A DNA stretch of 54,288 nt, taken from Mycobacterium parascrofulaceum ATCC BAA-614. Lineage in GTDB: Bacteria; Actinomycetota; Actinomycetes; Mycobacteriales; Mycobacteriaceae. Numbering within the stretch: the first letter of the stretch is position 1; every line of letters starts with the position of its first letter. This document shows, one piece after another, positions 9,990 through 19,350 of the stretch. The stretch is from positions 326,630 through 380,917 of the forward strand of contig NZ_GG770558.1 of NCBI RefSeq assembly GCF_000164135.1, read 5' to 3'. The position numbers and the translations under genes are program-made. Below the pieces are notes generated by a model. That model worked only from the letters and a program-made list of their open reading frames with translations. It had not been told where the DNA came from and did no database searches.

Positions 9990-10885
9990 GTCAAAGCCCC
10001 AGCGGCCGAGGCATAGTCGTCGTCGACAAGCCGGCCGGGATGACCAGTCACGACGTGGTGGGGCGGTGCCGCCGCATCTTCTCCACCCGCCGGGTGGGGC
10101 ACGCCGGGACGCTGGACCCGATGGCCACCGGCGTGCTGGTGATCGGCGTCGACCGCGCCACCAAGATCCTCGGCCTGCTGACGGGGGCCTCCAAGTCGTA
10201 CGCCGCCACCATCCGGCTCGGCCAGACCACCTCCACCGAGGACGCCGAAGGCGAAGTGCTGCACAGCGTCTCGGCCGCGCACCTGACCCGCGAGGCGATC
10301 GGCGCCGCGGTCGCCGGCCTGCGGGGCGACATCGAACAGGTGCCGTCGGCGGTCAGCGCGATCAAGGTGGAGGGGCGGCGCGCCTACCGGCTGGTGCGGG
10401 AGGGCCAAGCCGTCGAACTCGCGGCCCGGCCGGTGCGCATCGACCGGTTCGAGGTGTGCGACGTCCGGCCCGCCGGCCAGCTCGTCGACGTCGACGTGGA
10501 GGTGGACTGCTCGTCGGGAACCTACGTGCGCGCGCTGGCCCGCGACGTCGGCGCCGCGCTCGGGGTGGGCGGGCACCTGACGGCGCTGCGGCGCACCCGC
10601 GTCGGTCGCTTCACGCTGGAGCAGGCCCGCTCGCTCGACGACCTGGCCGAGCGGCCCGGGCTGTCGCTGACCCTGGACGAGGCGTGCCTGCTGATGTTCC
10701 CGCGCCGCGAGCTAAGCGCCGAGGAGGCCGACGCGACGGCCAACGGGCGCCCGCTCGCGGCGGCCGGCATCGACGGCGTCTACGCCGCCTGCGACGCCGA
10801 CGGCCGGGTGATCGCGCTGCTGCGCGACGAGGGCACGCGGACCAAGTCGGTGGTGGTGATCCGCCCGGCGACGCTCGGGGAATAG
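9986..10885 (+). CDS. truB: tRNA pseudouridine(55) synthase
   Basis: TruB makes pseudouridine 55 in the T-loop of tRNAs. The 299 residues begin with [15 protein letters not shown], then [17 protein letters not shown] with the catalytic Asp at D44. [20 protein letters not shown] and [13 protein letters not shown] follow. The C-terminal part is a PUA-like domain ([18 protein letters not shown]). The start overlaps the pptT stop (ATGA at 9986-9989). Expression is therefore tied to pptT, although the functions are unrelated. Confidence 0.96.
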   Translation: MSQSPSGRGIVVVDKPAGMTSHDVVGRCRRIFSTRRVGHAGTLDPMATGVLVIGVDRATKILGLLTGASKSYAATIRLGQTTSTEDAEGEVLHSVSAAHLTREAIGAAVAGLRGDIEQVPSAVSAIKVEGRRAYRLVREGQAVELAARPVRIDRFEVCDVRPAGQLVDVDVEVDCSSGTYVRALARDVGAALGVGGHLTALRRTRVGRFTLEQARSLDDLAERPGLSLTLDEACLLMFPRRELSAEEADATANGRPLAAAGIDGVYAACDADGRVIALLRDEGTRTKSVVVIRPATLGE

Positions 10886-10942
10886 GCTGTGACGCGGATC
10901 TCCTCAACCCTGTCGAAAACCCTGTCGAAGAAGGGGCGCGCA

Positions 10943-12133
10943 ATGTCCAACAAGGTTTACGTCGTCGGCGTCGGGATGACGAAATTCGAGAAGCCCGGCC
11001 GCCGCGAGGGCTGGGACTACCCCGACATGGCGCGCGAGTCCGGCACCAACGCGCTGGTCGACGCCGGGATCGACTACCGCGAGGTGCAGCAGGGCTACGT
11101 CGGCTACGTCGCCGGCGATTCGACGTCCGGGCAGCGAGCGCTCTACGAGCTGGGCATGACCGGGATCCCGATCGTCAACGTCAACAACAACTGCTCCACC
11201 GGGTCAACCGCGCTGTTCCTGGCGGCGCAGGCGATCCGCGGCGGGATCGTCGACTGCGCCATCGCGCTCGGCTTCGAGAAGATGCAACCCGGCTCGCTGG
11301 GCGGGGGCGCCCAGGACCGCGAATCGCCGATGGGCAAGCACGTCAAGGCGATGGCCGCGATCGACGAGTTCGCCATGCCCGTCGCGCCCTGGATGTTCGG
11401 CGCCGCCGGCCGCGAGCACATGCGGCAATACGGCAGCACGGCAGAGCATTTCGCCAAGATCGGCTACAAGAACCACAAGCACTCCGTCAACAACCCGTTC
11501 GCGCAGTTCCAGGAGTCCTACACGCTCGACGACATCCTGGCGGCGCGGATGATCTCCGACCCGCTCACCAAGTTGCAGTGTTCGCCGACGTCCGACGGAT
11601 CCGGCGCGGCGATCCTGGCCTCGGAGAGCTTCGTCGACAGCCACGGGCTGGCCGGCCAGTCGGTGGAGATCGTCGGTCAGGCCATGACGACCGACTTCGC
11701 GTCCACCTTCGACGGCAGCGCCAAGAACCTGATCGGCTACGACATGAACGTGCAAGCGGCCCAACAGGTCTACGACCAGTCCGGGCTGGGTCCCGAGGAC
11801 TTCCAGGTGATCGAGCTGCACGACTGCTTCTCGGCCAACGAGCTGCTGCTCTACGAGGCGCTGGGGCTGTGCGGGCCGGGCGAGGCGCCCAAACTGATCG
11901 ACAACGGCGACACGACCTACGGCGGGCGCTGGGTGGTCAACCCGTCGGGCGGCCTGATCTCCAAGGGGCATCCGCTGGGCGCCACCGGGCTGGCGCAGTG
12001 CGCCGAGCTGACCTGGCAGCTGCGGGGCGCCGCCGACAAGCGTCAGGTCGAGGGCGTCAGCGCGGCACTGCAGCACAACATCGGGCTCGGCGGCGCGGCC
12101 GTCGTCACCGCCTATCAGCGCGCCGAGCGGTAG
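10943..12133 (+). CDS. ltp1: Lipid-transfer protein / thiolase-like Ltp1
   Basis: A thiolase-superfamily protein of the SCP-x type (396 residues), expected to act on acyl- or sterol-side-chain CoA thioesters. The nucleophilic Cys is in [12 protein letters not shown]. The other thiolase elements are [11 protein letters not shown] (His) and [14 protein letters not shown] (His-Gly). A Cys in NIGLGG-type position is absent, as is usual for SCP-2 thiolases. ATG 10943 has AGGGG 6 nt upstream and yields the M. tuberculosis-like N-terminus [19 protein letters not shown]. In M. tuberculosis fadE21 follows; here it is missing and sirR is convergent. Confidence 0.9.
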   Translation: MSNKVYVVGVGMTKFEKPGRREGWDYPDMARESGTNALVDAGIDYREVQQGYVGYVAGDSTSGQRALYELGMTGIPIVNVNNNCSTGSTALFLAAQAIRGGIVDCAIALGFEKMQPGSLGGGAQDRESPMGKHVKAMAAIDEFAMPVAPWMFGAAGREHMRQYGSTAEHFAKIGYKNHKHSVNNPFAQFQESYTLDDILAARMISDPLTKLQCSPTSDGSGAAILASESFVDSHGLAGQSVEIVGQAMTTDFASTFDGSAKNLIGYDMNVQAAQQVYDQSGLGPEDFQVIELHDCFSANELLLYEALGLCGPGEAPKLIDNGDTTYGGRWVVNPSGGLISKGHPLGATGLAQCAELTWQLRGAADKRQVEGVSAALQHNIGLGGAAVVTAYQRAER

Positions 12134-12149
12134 CCCGAGCTAGCCCGAT

Positions 12150-12198
12150 GGCGGAGACCCCCTGCGCCCGGCTGCGCCGCGCTTGCGGTCACCGCTAG
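12150..12198. repeat. Dispersed hairpin repeat copy between ltp1 and sirR
   Basis: A 49-bp stretch with the core TGCGCCCGGCTGCGCCGCGC matches 41 of 49 positions of the 56-bp tandem unit found at 42431-42588. The hairpin arms are GCCCGGC/GCCGCGC. It sits between convergent ltp1 and sirR and its end includes the sirR stop codon, so it could act as a bidirectional transcript end. The copy is single here. Confidence 0.65.
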
Positions 12199-12899
12199 CC
12201 GACCACCCAGATCGCACGGGCGGCCGGGCTGCCCAGGTCGACTGTCACCTGAACGCCGTCGCCGGATTCGATCGCCACCGAGATCATGCCGGCGAACTCC
12301 CGGCGGGCCAGCACGCGCAGTCGTGAATCGAGGTTGATGCCGACGTCGGCGAAGTAGCGCAGCATCTCGGGGTCGGCGTCGGAGATGCGGGCGACCGTCC
12401 CGGCGTCTCCGTCGCCGCACGCCCACAGTTGGCGTGCGGGCGGGGTGGGCACCTGGCCGTCGGAGGCCGGGATCGGGTCCCCGTGCGGGTCGCGCTGCGG
12501 GAAGCCCAGCTTGGCGTCGATGCGGGCCACCAGCCGGTCCGACACCGCGTGTTCGAGCACCTCGGCCTCGTCGTGCACCTCGTCCCAGCCGTAGCCGAGC
12601 TCGTTGACCAGGAACGTTTCCAGCAGCCGATGGCGGCGCACCATTGCCAGCGCCGCGCGGCGGCCCGCCTCGGTCAGGGTGACGGCGCCGTATTTCTCGT
12701 GGTCGACCAGGCCCTGCTCGGCGAGTTTGCGGATCGACTCCGATGCCGTGCTGGCCGACACCCCGATCTTCTCGGCCAGCATCTTGGTGCTGACCTTCTG
12801 CGGCGCGTCCTTGGGGGACCACTCCTGCGCGTTCCAGATGACCTTGAGGTAGTCCTGGCCGACCGCGGTGAGACCGCCACGCTCTTCGTCAGCCCTCAC
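12195..12899 (-). CDS. sirR: DtxR-family manganese/iron-dependent repressor SirR (MntR)
   Basis: The 234 residues contain an N-terminal winged helix (DYLKVIW, STKMLAEKIGVSASTASESIRKL, LTEAGRRAAL), the dimerisation and metal-binding domain with HRLLETFLVNELGYGWDEVHDEAEVLEHAVSD (Glu, Cys-free, His ligands), and a C-terminal SH3/FeoA-like domain. Rv2788 controls Mn transport genes in M. tuberculosis. GTG 12899 gives the family N-terminus VRADEE and lies 8 nt from a TAAACT -10. Compared with M. tuberculosis there is a short extra segment near EWSPKDAPQKVST. The -10 overlaps a 19-bp palindrome (12911-12929), so autoregulation is likely. Confidence 0.92.
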   Translation of the reverse strand: MRADEERGGLTAVGQDYLKVIWNAQEWSPKDAPQKVSTKMLAEKIGVSASTASESIRKLAEQGLVDHEKYGAVTLTEAGRRAALAMVRRHRLLETFLVNELGYGWDEVHDEAEVLEHAVSDRLVARIDAKLGFPQRDPHGDPIPASDGQVPTPPARQLWACGDGDAGTVARISDADPEMLRYFADVGINLDSRLRVLARREFAGMISVAIESGDGVQVTVDLGSPAARAIWVVG

Positions 12900-12907
12900 A
12901 CCGAGCA

Positions 12908-12929
12908 AGTTTAGGCAAACCAAGCCTGA
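12908..12929 (-). promoter_or_regulatory. sirR promoter with overlapping DtxR-type palindrome
   Basis: The plus strand reads TTAGGCAAACCAAGCCTGA at 12911-12929, a 19-bp interrupted palindrome with arms TTAGGC and GCCTGA. The arms resemble the half-sites of DtxR/IdeR-class operators (TTAGG...CCTAA). The minus-strand -10 TAAACT (12908-12913) shares three bases with it and is 8 nt from the sirR GTG. Binding of a metal-loaded repressor here would block sirR and possibly affect ribF, whose start is 72 nt away on the other strand. Confidence 0.6.
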
Positions 12930-12987
12930 TCGTGTGCTCCTCGACACCCTCGCGCCCACGGATCTCCCGGCGGCGGACGCGGAGCCG

Positions 12988-12993
12988 TAGGCT
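12988..12993 (+). promoter_or_regulatory. -10 box of leaderless ribF
   Basis: TAGGCT is 7 nt upstream of GTG 13001 with no ribosome-binding site in between. It supports 13001 as the ribF start. Confidence 0.5.
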
Positions 12994-13000
12994 TGCGGGC

Positions 13001-13978
13001 GTGCAGCGGTGGCGCGGCCAAGACGAGATTCCCACGGACTGGGGCAGATGCGTGCTCACCATCGGCGTGTTCGACGGTGTGCACCGGGGCCACGCCGAGC
13101 TGATCGCGCATGCGGTGAAGGCGGGGCGCGCCCGCAACGTGCCGACCGTGTTGATGACCTTCGACCCGCACCCGATGGAAGTGGTCTACCCGGGCAGCCA
13201 TCCGGCGCAGCTGACGACGCTGACGCGGCGCGCGGAGCTGGTCGAGGAGATGGGCATCGACGTCTTCCTGGTGATGCCGTTCACCAGCGATTTCATGAAG
13301 CTGACGCCGGAGCGCTACGTCCACGAGCTGCTGGTGGAGCACCTGCACGTGGTGGAGGTCGTGGTGGGGGAGAACTTCACCTTCGGTAAGAAGGCCGCCG
13401 GCAACGTCGAGACGCTGCGGCGCGCCGGGGAGCGGTTCGGATTCGCCGTCGAGTCCATGTCGCTGCTGTCCGAGCACCACAGCAACGAGACGGTGACGTT
13501 TTCCTCCACCTACATCCGGTCCTGCGTGGACGCCGGTGACGTGGTGGCGGCCATGGAGGCGCTGGGCCGTCCGCACCGCGTCGAGGGCGTCGTCGTCCGG
13601 GGCGAGGGGCGGGGGATGGAGCTGGGATTCCCGACGGCCAACGTGGCGCCCCCGATGTATTCGGCGATCCCGGCCGACGGCGTGTACGCCGCGTGGTTCA
13701 CCCTGCTCGGGCACGGGCCGGTGACCGGCACCGTCGTCCCGGGCGAGCGCTACCAGGCCGCCGTGTCCGTCGGGACCAACCCGACGTTCTCCGGACGCAC
13801 CCGCACCGTCGAGGCGTTCGTCCTGGACACCACGGCCGACCTCTACGGCCAGTACGTGGCGCTGGATTTCGTCGCCCGCATCCGCGGGCAGACCAGGTTC
13901 GACTCGGTGCAGGACCTCATCGACGCGATGGGCGAGGACACCGAACGGGCCCGCGCGATGCTCTCGGCGCGGGACTGA
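13001..13978 (+). CDS. ribF: Bifunctional riboflavin kinase / FAD synthetase
   Basis: RibF converts riboflavin to FMN and then FAD. The 325 residues comprise the N-terminal nucleotidyltransferase domain ([46 protein letters not shown]) and the C-terminal flavokinase domain ([37 protein letters not shown]). GTG 13001 gives the N-terminus [15 protein letters not shown], the same as in M. tuberculosis, where the protein has 331 residues. A TAGGCT -10 lies 7 nt upstream. It is divergent from sirR. Confidence 0.96.
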   Translation: MQRWRGQDEIPTDWGRCVLTIGVFDGVHRGHAELIAHAVKAGRARNVPTVLMTFDPHPMEVVYPGSHPAQLTTLTRRAELVEEMGIDVFLVMPFTSDFMKLTPERYVHELLVEHLHVVEVVVGENFTFGKKAAGNVETLRRAGERFGFAVESMSLLSEHHSNETVTFSSTYIRSCVDAGDVVAAMEALGRPHRVEGVVVRGEGRGMELGFPTANVAPPMYSAIPADGVYAAWFTLLGHGPVTGTVVPGERYQAAVSVGTNPTFSGRTRTVEAFVLDTTADLYGQYVALDFVARIRGQTRFDSVQDLIDAMGEDTERARAMLSARD

Positions 13979-14040
13979 TCCGCCGCTGCTGCCGGCGCGG
14001 GCCGCTGGCCTGGGATTTCGGTGGACATCGCAGCCGCTGA

Positions 14041-14046
14041 TAGACT
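14041..14046 (+). promoter_or_regulatory. Candidate -10 box of rpsO
   Basis: TAGACT lies about 95 nt upstream of rpsO in the ribF-rpsO gap, which would give an untranslated leader of roughly 90 nt. No convincing -35 at a standard distance is visible. Confidence 0.35.
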
Positions 14047-14141
14047 CGCCCCCCGAGCATGACGTGTGCTGCAGTCCGCGGCGGCCACGGACACGTTTTT
14101 CGTTCAAGTTTTTCGCGGCACCGATTGATGGAGATGTTTTC

Positions 14142-14411
14142 GTGGCGCTGACCGCCGAGCAGAAAAAAGAAATCCTGGGCACCTACGGCCTGCACGACAC
14201 CGACACGGGTTCCCCGGAGGCGCAGGTCGCGCTGCTGACGAAGCGGATCGCCGACCTGACCGAGCACCTGAAGGTGCACAAGCACGACCACCACTCCCGG
14301 CGGGGCTTGCTCCTGCTGGTCGGCCGGCGGCGCCGGTTGCTGAAGTACGTCGCGCAGATCGACGTGGAGCGGTATCGCTCGCTCGTCGAGCGCCTGGGTC
14401 TGCGCCGCTGA
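14142..14411 (+). CDS. rpsO: 30S ribosomal protein S15
   Basis: An 89-residue S15 protein: [27 protein letters not shown], then TERI-type helix ([13 protein letters not shown]), [25 protein letters not shown] and the end LVERLGLRR. It binds the central domain of 16S rRNA. Start GTG 14142 matches the family N-terminus. Downstream is a small AGCCC/GGGCT hairpin (14415-14430) without a T-run. rpsO followed by pnp is a widespread bacterial order; the lipoprotein gene lppU, which lies between them in M. tuberculosis, is not seen here. Confidence 0.97.
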   Translation: MALTAEQKKEILGTYGLHDTDTGSPEAQVALLTKRIADLTEHLKVHKHDHHSRRGLLLLVGRRRRLLKYVAQIDVERYRSLVERLGLRR

Positions 14412-14731
14412 CCCAGCCCTCTTTCGGGCTACGTCCGCCCGTGTAGAGTAGGAGCGTTCTGGGCCGATTCGGCCCGAACCAATGGTGCGGCCGCGCAGAT
14501 CCGCGTGTGCCGTTCCAGCGTGTCACGACGGGAGCAGCCCAGTCTGTATCGGGCGGTCTTCGGTAGTGGCGGCCGGGCTCTCCGGATCTGGGGCAGGTCG
14601 GCCGCTTCGATCGATGGCCGTAGCCGCATTCAGACTTTTCCTCTCGTAGGAAGCTTCGTAGGAAGCTCCCGGGTTACTTGCGCGTGACGACGCGAAAAAG
14701 CTGAATACCCAGAGAGGCCGTACGGACACCT
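14412..14731 (+). other. 320-nt rpsO-gpsI spacer: long gpsI leader
   Basis: No gene with family support lies here. It holds a weak hairpin after rpsO (AGCCC, TCTTTC loop, GGGCT; 14415-14430) and a possible -10 TAGAGT (14444-14449) that would give a leader of about 275 nt. There is also an exact tandem 12-mer TCGTAGGAAGCT (14644-14655 and 14656-14667) and a CGCGT/ACGCG stem shortly before gpsI. A long structured leader fits the known post-transcriptional control of pnp genes by RNase III and PNPase in other bacteria, but that is inference. Confidence 0.5.
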
Positions 14732-16987
14732 ATGTCTGTCGCTGAAATTGAAGAAGGCGTGTTCGAGGCAACCGCCGTTATCGACAACGGGAGCTTCGGC
14801 ACCCGCACCATCCGCTTCGAGACCGGCCGGTTGGCCCAGCAGGCCGCCGGCGCCGTCGTCGCCTACCTCGACGACGAGAACATGCTGCTGTCGGCGACCA
14901 CCGCCAGCAAGAACCCCAAGGAGCACTTCGACTTCTTCCCGCTGACCGTGGACGTCGAGGAGCGGATGTACGCCGCCGGGCGCATCCCCGGCTCGTTCTT
15001 CCGCCGCGAGGGCCGGCCCTCCACCGACGCGATCCTGACCTGCCGGCTGATCGACCGCCCGCTGCGGCCGTCGTTCGTCTCCGGCCTGCGTAACGAGATC
15101 CAGGTCGTGGTGACGATCCTGAGCCTGGACCCCAACGACCTGTACGACGTGCTGGCGATCAACGCCGCGTCGGCGTCCACCCAGATCAGCGGGCTGCCGT
15201 TCTCCGGCCCCATCGGGGGCGTGCGGGTGGCGCTGATCGACGGCACCTGGGTCGCGTTCCCCACCGTCGAGCAGCTCGAGCGGGCCGTGTTCGACATGGT
15301 GGTCGCCGGCCGCAAGGTCGACGATGACGTCGCGATCATGATGGTCGAGGCCGAGGCCACCGACAAGGTCATCGAGCTCGTCGAGGGCGGCGCCCAGGCG
15401 CCGACGGAGACCGTGGTGGCCGAAGGCCTGGAGGCCGCCAAGCCGTTCATCAACGTGCTGTGCACCGCCCAGCAGGAGCTGGCCGACGCGGCCGCCAAGC
15501 CGGTCGGTGAGTACCCGACGTTCCCGGACTACCAGGAGGACGTGTACTACTCGGTGGCCGCGGTGGCCACCGACGAACTGGCCAAGGCGCTGACCATCGG
15601 CGGCAAGGCCGAGCGCGACGCGCGCACCGACGAGCTGAAGGCCGAGGTGCTGACGCGGCTAGCGGAGACCTACGAGGGCCGGGAAAAGGAGGTCAGCGCC
15701 GCCTTCCGCTCGCTGACCAAGAAGCTGGTCCGCCAGCGCATCCTGACCGACCACTTCCGCATCGACGGCCGGGGCATCACCGACATCCGCGCCCTGTCGG
15801 CCGAGGTCGCCGTGGTGCCGCGGGCGCACGGCAGCGCGCTGTTCGAGCGCGGTGAGACCCAGATCCTGGGCGTAACCACGCTCGACATGGTCAAGATGGC
15901 CCAGCAGATCGACTCGCTGGGGCCGGAAACCTCCAAGCGCTACATGCACCACTACAACTTCCCGCCGTTCTCCACCGGCGAGACCGGCCGGGTCGGCTCG
16001 CCCAAGCGGCGCGAGATCGGGCACGGCGCGCTCGCCGAGCGCGCCCTCCTCCCGGTGCTGCCCGGCGTCGAGGAATTTCCCTACGCGATCCGGCAGGTGT
16101 CGGAAGCCCTGGGCTCCAACGGCTCGACCTCGATGGGATCGGTGTGCGCGTCCACGCTGGCGCTGCTCAACGCCGGCGTGCCGCTCAAGGCGCCGGTCGC
16201 CGGCATCGCGATGGGCTTGGTCTCCGACGACGTCGAGGTGGACGGCAAGACCGAGCGCCGCTTCGTCACGCTGACCGACATCCTGGGCGCCGAGGACGCG
16301 TTCGGTGACATGGACTTCAAGTGCGCCGGCACCAAGGACTTCGTCACCGCCCTGCAGCTGGACACCAAGCTGGATGGGATCCCGTCCCAGGTGCTCGCGG
16401 GTGCGCTGGCCCAGGCCAAGGACGCGCGCCTGACGATCCTCGAGGTCATGGCCGAGGCCATCGACGCCCCCGACGAGATGAGCCCCTACGCGCCGCGGGT
16501 GACCACCATCAAGGTCCCCGTGGACAAGATCGGCGAGGTCATCGGGCCCAAGGGCAAGATCATCAACGCCATCACCGAGGAGACCGGCGCGCAGATCTCC
16601 ATCGAGGACGACGGCACCGTGTTCGTCGGCGCCACCGACGGGCCCTCGGCGCAGGCCGCGATCGACCGGATCAACGCCATCGCCAACCCGCAGCTGCCGA
16701 CCGTGGGCGAGCGGTTCCTCGGAACCGTGGTCAAGACAACCGATTTCGGTGCGTTCGTGTCGCTGCTGCCCGGACGCGACGGCCTGGTGCACATCTCCAA
16801 GCTGGGCAGGGGCAAGCGGATCGCGAAGGTCGAGGACGTCGTGAACGTCGGCGACAAGCTGCGGGTGGAGATCGCCGACATCGACAAGCGGGGCAAGATC
16901 TCCCTCGTCCTGGTCGAGGAAGACAGCGCCGCCCCGGCCGACGCCCCGGCGGCCGCACCTGCCGATGCCGCGACCGCCAGCAGCTGA
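14732..16987 (+). CDS. gpsI: Polynucleotide phosphorylase
   Basis: PNPase is a trimeric 3'-5' phosphorolytic exoribonuclease of RNA turnover. The 751 residues contain the first RNase PH domain ([30 protein letters not shown]), an alpha-helical linker, and the second RNase PH domain ([77 protein letters not shown]). A KH domain ([18 protein letters not shown]) and an S1 domain ([28 protein letters not shown]) follow, and the tail is Ala/Pro-rich. Only a distant AGAGAGG precedes the ATG. The 3' end overlaps pepR by 23 nt. Confidence 0.97.
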   Translation: MSVAEIEEGVFEATAVIDNGSFGTRTIRFETGRLAQQAAGAVVAYLDDENMLLSATTASKNPKEHFDFFPLTVDVEERMYAAGRIPGSFFRREGRPSTDAILTCRLIDRPLRPSFVSGLRNEIQVVVTILSLDPNDLYDVLAINAASASTQISGLPFSGPIGGVRVALIDGTWVAFPTVEQLERAVFDMVVAGRKVDDDVAIMMVEAEATDKVIELVEGGAQAPTETVVAEGLEAAKPFINVLCTAQQELADAAAKPVGEYPTFPDYQEDVYYSVAAVATDELAKALTIGGKAERDARTDELKAEVLTRLAETYEGREKEVSAAFRSLTKKLVRQRILTDHFRIDGRGITDIRALSAEVAVVPRAHGSALFERGETQILGVTTLDMVKMAQQIDSLGPETSKRYMHHYNFPPFSTGETGRVGSPKRREIGHGALAERALLPVLPGVEEFPYAIRQVSEALGSNGSTSMGSVCASTLALLNAGVPLKAPVAGIAMGLVSDDVEVDGKTERRFVTLTDILGAEDAFGDMDFKCAGTKDFVTALQLDTKLDGIPSQVLAGALAQAKDARLTILEVMAEAIDAPDEMSPYAPRVTTIKVPVDKIGEVIGPKGKIINAITEETGAQISIEDDGTVFVGATDGPSAQAAIDRINAIANPQLPTVGERFLGTVVKTTDFGAFVSLLPGRDGLVHISKLGRGKRIAKVEDVVNVGDKLRVEIADIDKRGKISLVLVEEDSAAPADAPAAAPADAATASS

Positions 16988-18320
16988 CCGCGCCGCGGCC
17001 CTGCGCCGCGGCAAGCAAACCCTTGAGGTCGAAACCTCGACGGCGCTGCGCCGCAGCACCCTTCCGGGCGGCCTGCGCGTGGTCACCGAGTACCTGCCGT
17101 CGGTGCGTTCCGCGTCCGTCGGGGTGTGGGTCGGCGTCGGGTCGCGCGACGAGGGTGCCACCGTGGCGGGCGCGGCGCACTTCCTCGAGCACCTGCTGTT
17201 CAAGTCGACGCCCACCCGCAGCGCCGTGGACATCGCGCAGGCGATGGACGCCGTCGGCGGTGAGCTGAACGCCTTCACCGCCAAGGAGCACACCTGCTAC
17301 TACGCGCACGTGCTGGACAGCGACCTGGCGCTGGCGGTCGACCTGGTGGCCGACGTCGTGCTCAACGGTCGCTGCGCGGCCGACGACGTGGAGCTGGAAC
17401 GCGACGTCGTGCTCGAAGAGATCGCGATGCGCGACGACGATCCCGAGGACGCGCTGGGGGACATGTTCCTGGGCGCGATGTTCGGCGACCATCCGGTGGG
17501 CCGGCCGGTGATCGGCACCGCACAGTCGGTGTCCTCGATGACCCGGGCCCAGCTGCACTCCTTTCACGTGCGCCGCTACACCCCGGAACGCATGGTGGTC
17601 GCGGTGGCCGGCAACGTCGACCACGACGAGGTGGTCGCGCTGGTGCGCGCGCACTTCGGGCCGCACCTGGTCCGCGGGCGCCGGCCCATCGCCCCGCGCA
17701 AGGGCGCCGGGCGGGTGACCGGGCGGCCCGGCCTGATGCTGGGCAACCGGGACGCCGAGCAGACCCACGTCTCGCTGGGCGTGCGCACCCCCGGGCGTAG
17801 CTGGCGGCATCGCTGGGCGCTGTCCGTGCTGCACAGCGCGCTGGGCGGGGGCTTGAGTTCTCGGCTGTTCCAAGAGGTTCGCGAATTGCGCGGGCTGGCC
17901 TACTCGGTCTATTCGACGGTGGACATCTTTGCCGACAGCGGCGCCCTGTCGGTCTACGCGGCCTGCCAGCCCGAGCGGTTCGCCGAGGTGATGAAGGTGA
18001 CCAACGAGGTGCTCGAGTCGGTGGCCCGCGACGGCATCACCGAGGCGGAGTGCCGCATCGCCAAGGGGTCGTTGCGCGGCGGCCTCGTCCTGGGACTGGA
18101 GGATTCCAGCTCCCGGATGAGCCGGTTGGGGCGCAACGAACTGAACTACGGCGAGCACCGCAGCATCGAGCACACCCTGCGCAAGATCGACGAAGTGACG
18201 GTCGAGGAGGTCAACGCGGTCGCCCGCCGGCTGCTCGGCCAGCCCTACGGCGCCGCGGTCCTGGGGCCGTACGCCTCCAAACGGTCACTGCCCCAACAAC
18301 TTCGGGCGATGGTAAATTAG
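16965..18320 (+). CDS. pepR: M16-family zinc protease PepR
   Basis: A 451-residue peptidase of the insulinase/mitochondrial-processing-peptidase family. The inverted zinc motif is HFLEHLLF (HxxEH), with the downstream ligand Glu in the [21 protein letters not shown] region and substrate-binding [17 protein letters not shown]. The second, inactive half contains [27 protein letters not shown]. No signal peptide is seen. It starts inside the 3' end of gpsI, so it is co-transcribed with it. About 13 residues near the N-terminus ([11 protein letters not shown] region) are extra compared with the 438-residue M. tuberculosis protein. Confidence 0.94.
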   Translation: MPRPPAADRAAALRRGKQTLEVETSTALRRSTLPGGLRVVTEYLPSVRSASVGVWVGVGSRDEGATVAGAAHFLEHLLFKSTPTRSAVDIAQAMDAVGGELNAFTAKEHTCYYAHVLDSDLALAVDLVADVVLNGRCAADDVELERDVVLEEIAMRDDDPEDALGDMFLGAMFGDHPVGRPVIGTAQSVSSMTRAQLHSFHVRRYTPERMVVAVAGNVDHDEVVALVRAHFGPHLVRGRRPIAPRKGAGRVTGRPGLMLGNRDAEQTHVSLGVRTPGRSWRHRWALSVLHSALGGGLSSRLFQEVRELRGLAYSVYSTVDIFADSGALSVYAACQPERFAEVMKVTNEVLESVARDGITEAECRIAKGSLRGGLVLGLEDSSSRMSRLGRNELNYGEHRSIEHTLRKIDEVTVEEVNAVARRLLGQPYGAAVLGPYASKRSLPQQLRAMVN

Positions 18321-18324
18321 CTCC

Positions 18325-19350
18325 GTGGTACTGGGCTTTTGGGACATCATGGTGCCCATCGTGGGTGCGCCGATGGCCGGCGGACCGGGCACGCCCGAGC
18401 TGGCCGCGGCGGTGTCGAACGCGGGTGGGCTCGGCTTCGTTCCCGCCGGCCACCGAAGCGCGGAGCGGTTCGCCGAGGACATCGCCGCCGCGCGCGCGGC
18501 CACCACCGGCCCGCTGGGCGTCAACCTGTTCGTTCCCCAACCCAGCGTCGCCGACTGGATGGCGCTGGACTACTACGCCGAAGAGCTCGAAGAGATCGCC
18601 GACTACTACCAGGTCGAGGTCGGTCACCCGGAATACGGTGACGATGACGACTGGGAGCGCAAGCTCGAGGTGGTGGCCGACGTGCGGCCCGAACTGGTGT
18701 CGTTCACCTTCGGCGTCCCGCCGCCCGACGTCATCCGCCGGCTGGGGGCGCTGGGCCTGCTGGTGATGGTCACGGTGACGTCGGCGTACGAGGCCGGGGT
18801 GGCCGTCGCCGCCGGCGCCGACAGCCTGATCGTCCAGGGACCGGACGCGGGCGGGCACCGCGGCACGTTCGCGCCCGACATGGAGCCCGGCAACGAATCG
18901 CTGCACCACCTGATCGATCGCATCCGCCACGCGCACGACGTCCCGGTCGTCGCGGCGGGCGGACTGGGCAACGCCCGTGACGTCGCCGCCGTGCTGCACC
19001 GGGGTGCGGTGGCCGCACAGGTCGGCACCGCGCTGCTGCTCAGCGACGAAGCCGGCACCAGCACCGCGCACCGCACCGCCCTGAAGAATCCGGTCTTCGG
19101 GACCACCGTCGTCACGCGCGCCTTCTCGGGCCGCTACGCCCGCGGACTGGAGAACAACTTCACCCGCCTGCTCGACAACGTGGCGCCGCTCGGCTACCCC
19201 GAGGTCAACCAGATGACCTCGCCGATCCGGGAGGCGGCGGCCGCCCTGGAGGACCCCAACGGGATACCGCTGTGGGCCGGAACGTCGTTCAAGGAGGCCC
19301 AACCCGGGCCGGCGGCCGACATCATCGCCGGCCTGGTGGAAGCGGACTAG
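18325..19350 (+). CDS. NAD(P)H-dependent flavin oxidoreductase / nitronate monooxygenase
   Basis: A 341-residue TIM-barrel FMN enzyme of the 2-nitropropane dioxygenase family (M. tuberculosis Rv2781c). Visible motifs are PIVGAPMAGG (N-terminal FMN contact), GPLGVNLFVPQ, QGPDAGGHRG (the class I nitronate monooxygenase signature with its His), VVAAGGLGNARDV and AAQVGTALLLSDEAGT. It detoxifies alkyl nitronates, or acts as an NADH:quinone reductase in related enzymes. The gap from pepR is 4 nt, but TAAATT stands 6 nt before the GTG, so it may also have its own leaderless start. Its stop overlaps that of convergent ald by 3 nt. Confidence 0.88.
   Translation: MVLGFWDIMVPIVGAPMAGGPGTPELAAAVSNAGGLGFVPAGHRSAERFAEDIAAARAATTGPLGVNLFVPQPSVADWMALDYYAEELEEIADYYQVEVGHPEYGDDDDWERKLEVVADVRPELVSFTFGVPPPDVIRRLGALGLLVMVTVTSAYEAGVAVAAGADSLIVQGPDAGGHRGTFAPDMEPGNESLHHLIDRIRHAHDVPVVAAGGLGNARDVAAVLHRGAVAAQVGTALLLSDEAGTSTAHRTALKNPVFGTTVVTRAFSGRYARGLENNFTRLLDNVAPLGYPEVNQMTSPIREAAAALEDPNGIPLWAGTSFKEAQPGPAADIIAGLVEAD

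Noticed and set aside
10066..12198. A 710-codon plus-strand frame overlapping truB and ltp1
   Set aside because: It runs in another frame of two well-supported genes and is Arg/Gly/Pro-rich with no family match.
12911..12929. A canonical IdeR iron box
   Set aside because: Only the outer arms resemble the IdeR consensus and the centre differs; SirR/MntR, encoded next to it, is the more likely ligand.
14415..14430. An intrinsic terminator after rpsO
   Set aside because: The AGCCC/GGGCT stem is only 5 bp and no T-run follows, so it is kept only as a weak hairpin within the leader.
14505..14687. A 60-codon upstream frame in the gpsI leader
   Set aside because: No ribosome-binding site, no family and a composition like random leader sequence; a regulatory uORF cannot be shown.
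15659..17293. A 544-codon frame on the minus strand opposite gpsI and the start of pepR
   Set aside because: It is a mirror of GC-rich codon bias: low-complexity Arg/Gly/Val-rich product, no domain, no start site, and it lies opposite two secure genes.
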